A stretch of DNA of 64,000 bases from JAJDXW01 sp965243335 (GTDB lineage: Bacteria > Pseudomonadota > Gammaproteobacteria > HK1), in contig OZ251545.1 in NCBI GenBank assembly GCA_965243335.1, forward strand, positions 1-64,000, given 5' to 3'. Numbering within the stretch: position 1 is the stretch's first letter; the number at the start of each line of letters is the position of its first letter. A program made the position numbers and the translations under genes. Positions 59,932 to 64,000 of the stretch are shown here, piece by piece. The notes beneath the pieces were generated by a model. It made no database searches. It saw nothing but the letters and a program-made list of their open reading frames with translations, and was not told the DNA's origin.

Positions 59932-60996
59932 ATGGTGGCCCTGCGGCGCGGGGAGTGGTCGGGGGGCAACGGCGTGGGCGAGGAGGAGCGGAAGCGGCTT
60001 CACATCGGGGTGACGGCGTGGGACGTGGGTCCGCCCGGCACGGCGGACCAGTTCGCGCGGCAGGCGGAGCGGGCGGAGGCGCTCGGCCTCGACTCGTTCT
60101 GGCTGCCCGAGTTCCACTTCGACGAAGGGGTCCCGCTTCCCCAGCCACTCCTTCCCCTCGCCGCGGTCGCCGCCCGCACCCGGCGCCTCCGGATCGGGAC
60201 CGGCTCGTACCTCCTCCCGATCCGGCATCCGGTCCAGGCCGCCGAGGAGGTGGCGGTGCTCGACCGGCTGTCCGCGGGCCGCGTGATCCTGGGGGTGGGG
60301 CGGGGTTACCGGGCGGGGCTCTTCGACGCCTTCGAGGTGGCGGCGAAGGAGAAGCGGGACCGTTTCGAGCAGGCCCTCGACACGATGACGGCGGCGTGGG
60401 CGGGGGAGCCGGTGGGCTGGGAGGAGGACCCGCGCGGCTCGGGAGGCGAGACGTCGGGGGACGCCCGTGGACGCCCGGTGCGGCTCGTTCCGCGCCCGGT
60501 GCAGGACCCCCATCCGCCGATCTGGGTCGCAGCGTTCGGGCCGCGGGCGCTCGAACAGGCGGCCCGGATCGGGCTTCCCTACTTCGCCTCCCCGATCGAG
60601 TCGATGGACGCCCTCGACCGGAACTTCGCCCGCTTCCGCGAGGCGTGGGCGGCGGTGCGGACCGCGCCGCCCGCCGCGACCCCGATCATGCGGACCACGT
60701 TCATCAGCCGGGACCGGGCGCGGCTCCGCGCCGCGCGCGAGCGGCTCGCCGAGCAGGCCGCCTCGCTCGCGCGCTCGCCGGTCGGGGCGATCCGCCGCGG
60801 GGCCGGCGCCCGCCCGGACGACTGGGCGCTGGTCGGGGAGCCGGAGGCGGTGCGCGACCGGATAGAGGTATGCCGGGAGCGCTTCGCGATGACCCACCTC
60901 GTCGCGTCCCGCACCCGCCTGCCGGGGCTGGAGCCGGGCGACTTCGAGCGCTCACTCGAGCACCTCGCCGCCCTTCGCGAGTCGCTGGGCGGGTAG
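59932..60996 (+). CDS. LLM-class (luciferase-like) flavin-dependent oxidoreductase
   Basis: 354 residues from ATG 59932; GTG 59974 would start closer to the first conserved strand. The bacterial luciferase-like fold shows in LHIGVTAWD, AERAEALGLDSFWLPEFHF, RTRRLRIGTGSYLLPIRHPVQ, LDRLSAGRVILGVGRGY, and PPIWVAAFGP. Members use FMN or F420, often on aldehydes, alkanes or sulfonates. The substrate is not predictable. Convergent with the next gene. Confidence 0.9.
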   Translation: MVALRRGEWSGGNGVGEEERKRLHIGVTAWDVGPPGTADQFARQAERAEALGLDSFWLPEFHFDEGVPLPQPLLPLAAVAARTRRLRIGTGSYLLPIRHPVQAAEEVAVLDRLSAGRVILGVGRGYRAGLFDAFEVAAKEKRDRFEQALDTMTAAWAGEPVGWEEDPRGSGGETSGDARGRPVRLVPRPVQDPHPPIWVAAFGPRALEQAARIGLPYFASPIESMDALDRNFARFREAWAAVRTAPPAATPIMRTTFISRDRARLRAARERLAEQAASLARSPVGAIRRGAGARPDDWALVGEPEAVRDRIEVCRERFAMTHLVASRTRLPGLEPGDFERSLEHLAALRESLGG

Positions 60997-61090
60997 CGGG
61001 CGGCCGCGCCGCGTGGGGCGTTTGCCGCGCGCGGGCGCCCGATCGCGAAGTCGGCCGGCACGTGACCTTGCAGGCACGGGCCGGCCGGAC

Positions 61091-61110
61091 CACACCCCTG
61101 GGCGTGGTTT
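61091..61110 (+). terminator. Hairpin with T-rich tail between convergent genes
   Basis: ACCACaCCC pairs with GGGcGTGGT (one mismatch) and is followed by TTTCGTCTT on the plus strand. It fits a terminator for the oxidoreductase gene, 95 bases after its stop. Confidence 0.5.
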
Positions 61111-61126
61111 CGTCTTCGGCGGCGGC

Positions 61127-62023
61127 TCAGTCGTCGAAGCCGACCCGGGCCCCCTCCGACACCGCGTAGCGCGACTCCAGGCCCTGCACCGCCTCCAGGC
61201 CCATGAGCTCGAAGAAGTCGCGGAAGCTCGCCATGTCGGCGCTGCTCGCCTCGATCCCGCCCGTCTCCCGCAGCTCCGCGAGCGCGCGCCGGATGGCCGG
61301 GATAGCGGCGGAGAGCGACAGCCCCGGATAGATGACGACCCCGAAGCCGAGCGCCTCGATCTCGCTCGCGGGGAGCACCGGGGTCTTGCCGCTCATCGCC
61401 ATGTTGTACAGGGTGGGCCGGGCGAACGCCCGCGGGATCGCCTCGACCTCCTCCATCGTCGTCGGCGCTTCGACGAACAGGACGTCCGCTCCCGCCTCCT
61501 CGTAAGCCTTGGCCCGGTCGAGCGCGGCCTCGAATCCCTCGACCGCGATGGCGTCCGTCCGGGCGATGACGATGAAGTCGGGATCGGACCTCGCATCGAC
61601 CGCCGCCCGGACCTTGGCGCACATCTCCTCCGCGGGGATGAGGGTCTTGCCCGCGAGGTGCCCGCAGCGCTTCGGCCAGTCCTGGTCCTCCATGTGCACC
61701 CCGGCGACCCCCGCCCGCTCGTAGCACCGGACGGTGCGGCGCACGTTGATGGGGCCTCCGTAGCCGGTGTCCGCGTCGGCGATGAGGGGAAGGCCGGCCG
61801 CCTCCGCGATCCGTCCCGCGTTGTCGGCCATCTCGGTGACCCCGAGGAGCCCCACGTCGGGCATCCCGAGCCGGCTCGCGGTCGTGCCGGCCCCGGTCAT
61901 GTAGAGCGCGTCGAAGCCCTGCTCGGCGACGAGCCGCGCCCCGACGCATTCGGCGACCCCGGGGGCGATCAGCAGCTCCGGGGCTTCGAGAAGGCGGCGA
62001 AGCCGCGTGGTCATTCGTTCCAT
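61127..62023 (-). CDS. Isocitrate lyase / PEP mutase family enzyme
   Basis: 298 residues from ATG 62023, with GGGAG upstream. The phosphoenolpyruvate-mutase barrel is recognised by DADTGYGGPINVRRTV, GVHMEDQDWPKRCGHL (the lyase-type KxCGH loop), FIVIARTDA, and LFVEAPTT. Relatives are methylisocitrate lyase, oxaloacetate decarboxylase and carboxyphosphonoenolpyruvate mutase. The intact KRCGH loop favours a C-C lyase or decarboxylase. The exact substrate is open. Confidence 0.9.
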   Translation of the reverse strand: MERMTTRLRRLLEAPELLIAPGVAECVGARLVAEQGFDALYMTGAGTTASRLGMPDVGLLGVTEMADNAGRIAEAAGLPLIADADTGYGGPINVRRTVRCYERAGVAGVHMEDQDWPKRCGHLAGKTLIPAEEMCAKVRAAVDARSDPDFIVIARTDAIAVEGFEAALDRAKAYEEAGADVLFVEAPTTMEEVEAIPRAFARPTLYNMAMSGKTPVLPASEIEALGFGVVIYPGLSLSAAIPAIRRALAELRETGGIEASSADMASFRDFFELMGLEAVQGLESRYAVSEGARVGFDD

Positions 62024-62086
62024 GTCGGGTCTCCCGTCCCCATGAGGCGGATGCAGCCCCGGATCATAGGTCATCGGGGCGTGGCC

Positions 62087-62104
62087 GGGGGGGGGGGGGG
62101 GGGG
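62087..62104. repeat. Homopolymer run of 18 G
   Basis: Eighteen consecutive G on the plus strand in the gap between the lyase-family gene (start at 62023) and the toxin-antitoxin promoter. It could be a slippage-prone tract or a sequencing or assembly artefact. Confidence 0.9.
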
Positions 62105-62153
62105 CGGCACGGACCGGCAGGCCGATCGCCAGCCTGTTCGGCCACCGTCTGAA

Positions 62154-62195
62154 ATACGAATTGCCATGTTTCCATGTTTCGTATAGCTTATGTCG
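62154..62195 (+). promoter_or_regulatory. Candidate promoter/operator of the AbrB-PIN pair
   Basis: A short AT-rich island holds an inverted repeat (ATACGAA at 62154-62160, TTCGTAT at 62178-62184) around CCATGTTT-type tandem bases. TTGCCA (62161-62166) and TATAGC (62182-62187) could be -35 and -10 hexamers at 15-bp spacing. Antitoxins usually bind such repeats to repress their operon. Confidence 0.5.
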
Positions 62196-62220
62196 AGATG
62201 ATCGTTGTACGGAGTTCAAC

Positions 62221-62733
62221 ATGTCGAACCTGTCTTCCGGCGGAACGGTCACCCGGCCTCCTGCACGCCCCGGCCCCGGCGCCTTGACCGGGCGGGTGTG
62301 GGAGATCGCGGATGGGATCACCCGCGAGACGGGTCGCCGTGCGGAGCGCCGGGAAGTCATCGAACGCTACGTGGCCGAGGGCGGCAATCCGAATACGGCC
62401 GCCACCCAGTACCAGCACTGGAAGAAGCACCACGAGGCGGCGGGGAAGGTCTCCGGGCCCGCCCCGTCCGGGAAACCCGGCGCGCTCGGGCCGCAGCCGC
62501 TCCGTATCGCCCCGGACGGCCGGGTCCTGGTTCCTCTCGAGATGCGCGAAGCGATGGCTCTCGGGGGCGATGGCCGGGTGCTGGCCCGGATCGAGGAGGG
62601 AGAGCTCCACCTCGTTTCCCCGACGGTCGCCGTCCGGCGGATCCAGTCCCGCATGCGGAAGTACCGGAAACCGGGAGAGAGCGTCGTCGATCGGTTTCTC
62701 GCGGGTCGGCGCAAGATGTGGGGAGAAGAGTGA
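62221..62733 (+). CDS. AbrB-like antitoxin with N-terminal helical domain
   Basis: 170 residues from ATG 62221. Residues 18-75 form a helical region (VWEIADGITRETGRRAERREVIERYV, TQYQHWKKHHEAAGK) resembling small DNA-binding helices. Residues 93-135 (LRIAPDGRVLVPLEMREAMALG...GELHLVSP) are an AbrB/SpoVT swapped-hairpin domain. The C-terminal helix is basic. The stop overlaps the PIN toxin start (GTGA). The double DNA-binding design is less common than a lone AbrB antitoxin. Confidence 0.85.
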   Translation: MSNLSSGGTVTRPPARPGPGALTGRVWEIADGITRETGRRAERREVIERYVAEGGNPNTAATQYQHWKKHHEAAGKVSGPAPSGKPGALGPQPLRIAPDGRVLVPLEMREAMALGGDGRVLARIEEGELHLVSPTVAVRRIQSRMRKYRKPGESVVDRFLAGRRKMWGEE

Positions 62734-63110
62734 CTTCGGTCTTCGACAGCTCCGCCCTGCTCGCGATCGCCTTCGATGAAGAAGGCTCCGAGGCGGCGGT
62801 GCGGTATCTGAGCGGCGGGATCATCTCCGCGGTCAACGCCTCCGAGGTCGTCGCCCGGATCGTTGACCTGGGAGCGAGCGGAGAAGAGGCCCGGGCTTCG
62901 CTCCTCGGCTTCGGCCTCGACGTTCGTCCCTTCGACGCCGAGCTTGCGATCGCCGCCGGCCGTCTGAGGATGGCGACCCGCAAGCATGGGTTGTCGCTCG
63001 GGGATCGCGCGTGCATCGCCCTCGCAATCCGCGAACAGGTCCGGGTCGTGACCGCGGACCGGACGTGGACGGCCCTCGACCTGGACCTGGAGGTGGCGCT
63101 GATCCGCTGA
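62730..63110 (+). CDS. VapC-like PIN-domain toxin
   Basis: 126 residues from GTG 62730. The PIN acidic residues sit in SVFDSSALLAIAF, SAVNASEVVARI, GLSLGDRACIALA and VVTADRTW. A predicted Mg-dependent ribonuclease, coupled to the AbrB-like antitoxin. The SLGDRACIAL segment is typical of the class paired with AbrB-type antitoxins. Confidence 0.92.
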   Translation: MTSVFDSSALLAIAFDEEGSEAAVRYLSGGIISAVNASEVVARIVDLGASGEEARASLLGFGLDVRPFDAELAIAAGRLRMATRKHGLSLGDRACIALAIREQVRVVTADRTWTALDLDLEVALIR

Positions 63111-63249
63111 TCCGGGCGACGCGGCGGACAGTGCCCGAACCCGAGGGACGGGGCGCGCCGCGGCGGCCGGAAAGGACCTTCGACCTTCGGCTCGATGGTC
63201 CGATCGACCATCCTGTTCGTGCGTGCGCGGGCCCGGGCGGAGGCGCCGA

Positions 63250-63402
63250 TACCGGCGCCGGAATGCCGTGCTTGTCGAGGCAGGAGTCCACGACGATCCA
63301 GACGCCGCTGCCGACGTGCAGGACGACGCTCTCACCATAGCCGGGACCGAGAAGGGTGAGCTCGAACTCGTGCTGCCCGGGCGGGGTTCCCGCCTCCGTC
63401 AC
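63250..63402 (-). pseudogene. Truncated metallo-beta-lactamase-fold gene (N-terminus only)
   Basis: From GTG 63402 the minus strand encodes HEFELTLLGPGYGESVVLHVG and then WIVVDSCLDKHGIPA, which is the beginning of a ComEC-like MBL-fold hydrolase family. After about 50 residues the similarity stops and the frame turns into low-complexity sequence, so the metal-binding HxHxDH part is missing. The start overlaps the stop of the gene at 63399-63938. The break lies 140-150 bases from the PIN toxin's end, consistent with a deletion or insertion joint. Confidence 0.7.
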
Positions 63403-63938
63403 GGATCGAACGCCCGGATCGTCTCTCTCGCCCACTCCTCGCCGTCCCGAAGATCGGCTTCGGTCATCGCGGGAAGGTCGCGAGGCACGATCTGGGACAC
63501 CCGCTTCTTCGTCCCCGCCGGGGAGCGCTCGTACCCGATCACCCAACGGAACACGCTCCCGGCAGCCATCCGGGCGGCGTCGCGTTCCGACAGCTCGGCG
63601 AGGGGGATGATCGCCTCTTCCTGTTCGTACGACGCCCCGGCCGTCAGATCCGTCAGACGGGCCACGAGGTCCCTGGCGCGTACTTCGACGACGTATCCTT
63701 CCCATTCCTGCAGCGCGTGAAAGGACGTTGTCGGCGCTTGGTGTAGCGGCGGCGGCAGGTTCACAACCGGGGAGAGGCCGCCCGCGTTCCGGTTGCCTCG
63801 GGCAAGGCTCGGCAGGGCGGTCCCCTTCCCGTTCGGGTCGCGCATGGCGGTCGTCGAGCGGGCTTCCGTTCCATGCTCCAACGTCAGGCGAAGGGCCTCG
63901 TTCGTGGTCCGAGCAAGCTTCCTTGCCGCGGTATCCAT
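63399..63938 (-). CDS. Hypothetical protein coupled to the truncated MBL gene
   Basis: 179 residues from ATG 63938. The N-terminal 65 residues are variable; from about 70 on the sequence is well ordered: TSFHALQEWEGYVVEV, EEAIIPLAELSERDAARMAAGSVFRWVIGYERSPAGTKKRVSQIV, EWARETIRAF. The strand-rich core could be an OB-like or small barrel domain. I do not recognise a named family. Its GTGA overlap with an MBL-fold gene indicates a former two-gene unit. No gene is visible between 63939 and the window end. Confidence 0.7.
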   Translation of the reverse strand: MDTAARKLARTTNEALRLTLEHGTEARSTTAMRDPNGKGTALPSLARGNRNAGGLSPVVNLPPPLHQAPTTSFHALQEWEGYVVEVRARDLVARLTDLTAGASYEQEEAIIPLAELSERDAARMAAGSVFRWVIGYERSPAGTKKRVSQIVPRDLPAMTEADLRDGEEWARETIRAFDP

Positions 63939-64000
63939 ATCGGAACCGCGGGGCTGTCCAAGCGCATCGACGTGCTCCCCTGCCGTGGATGGAACCGCCT

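Noticed and set aside
1..64000. tRNA, rRNA, riboswitch or phage attachment core
   Set aside because: No T-loop-like GGTTCGA-TCC pattern in a cloverleaf context, no rRNA signature and no known riboswitch core was seen by eye; a covariance-model scan was not possible here.

Overview
The window is G+C-rich DNA of a Gram-negative bacterium. Evidence for this is a type V autotransporter, TRAP and branched-chain-type ABC importers, a TAT-type signal on one binding protein, and trpD followed by trpC on one strand. The trpDC order, the amide importer and the overall style suggest an alphaproteobacterium-like host, but this is an inference. No rRNA, tRNA or CRISPR array was seen.

1-3.7 kb: the end of an alpha/beta hydrolase, a decayed glutathione S-transferase, a small two-gene module, a 3' fragment duplicated from the large ATPase gene downstream, and a double-domain VOC/PhnB protein.

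3.7-23.9 kb (all minus strand): a composite defence island. Three large genes form the likely core: a helix-turn-helix/SNF2-helicase/DUF3883 fusion, a zinc-ribbon DUF1156 adenine methylase, and a DUF499-type ATPase. Other conflict modules lie between them: a retropepsin-like protease, an AlbA_2/ATPase protein, a zeta-toxin-like kinase with a small partner, an AT-richer GHKL-ATPase/nuclease plus DNA methyltransferase pair, an AAA ATPase/PD-(D/E)XK protein, and a PIN-domain pair. Many of these overlap by 4 bp.

24-28 kb: two nearly identical Uma2 (DUF820) genes flank a VapBC pair. 28-36.5 kb: flotillin plus a complete high-affinity amide/urea-type ABC importer, whose second ATPase is read through in frame into an amidase. 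36.6-39 kb: a coupled TIGR04255 / HTH / unknown three-gene module. 39.5-41.3 kb: an AT-richer graspetide-like RiPP cassette (precursor, ATP-grasp ligase, membrane protein). A repeat on its distal side copies the end of the HTH gene, and an IS3-family remnant and a lone DNA methyltransferase follow.

43-62 kb: mostly housekeeping and transport: purC, a DctP binding protein, a 1,843-residue autotransporter with 384-bp internal repeats, arfB, two peptide-type permeases, trpC, trpD, rpe, a third Uma2 gene, a luciferase-like oxidoreductase and an isocitrate-lyase/PEP-mutase family enzyme. 62-64 kb: an AbrB/PIN toxin-antitoxin pair, then a small gene coupled to a truncated metallo-beta-lactamase-fold gene.

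A family of long palindromic intergenic elements (about 80-bp palindrome, with about 45-bp outer inverted ends when complete) recurs across the window. The most notable observations are the graspetide cassette with its flanking repeat, the interleaved defence island, the ABC-ATPase/amidase fusion, and the TIGR04255 module.
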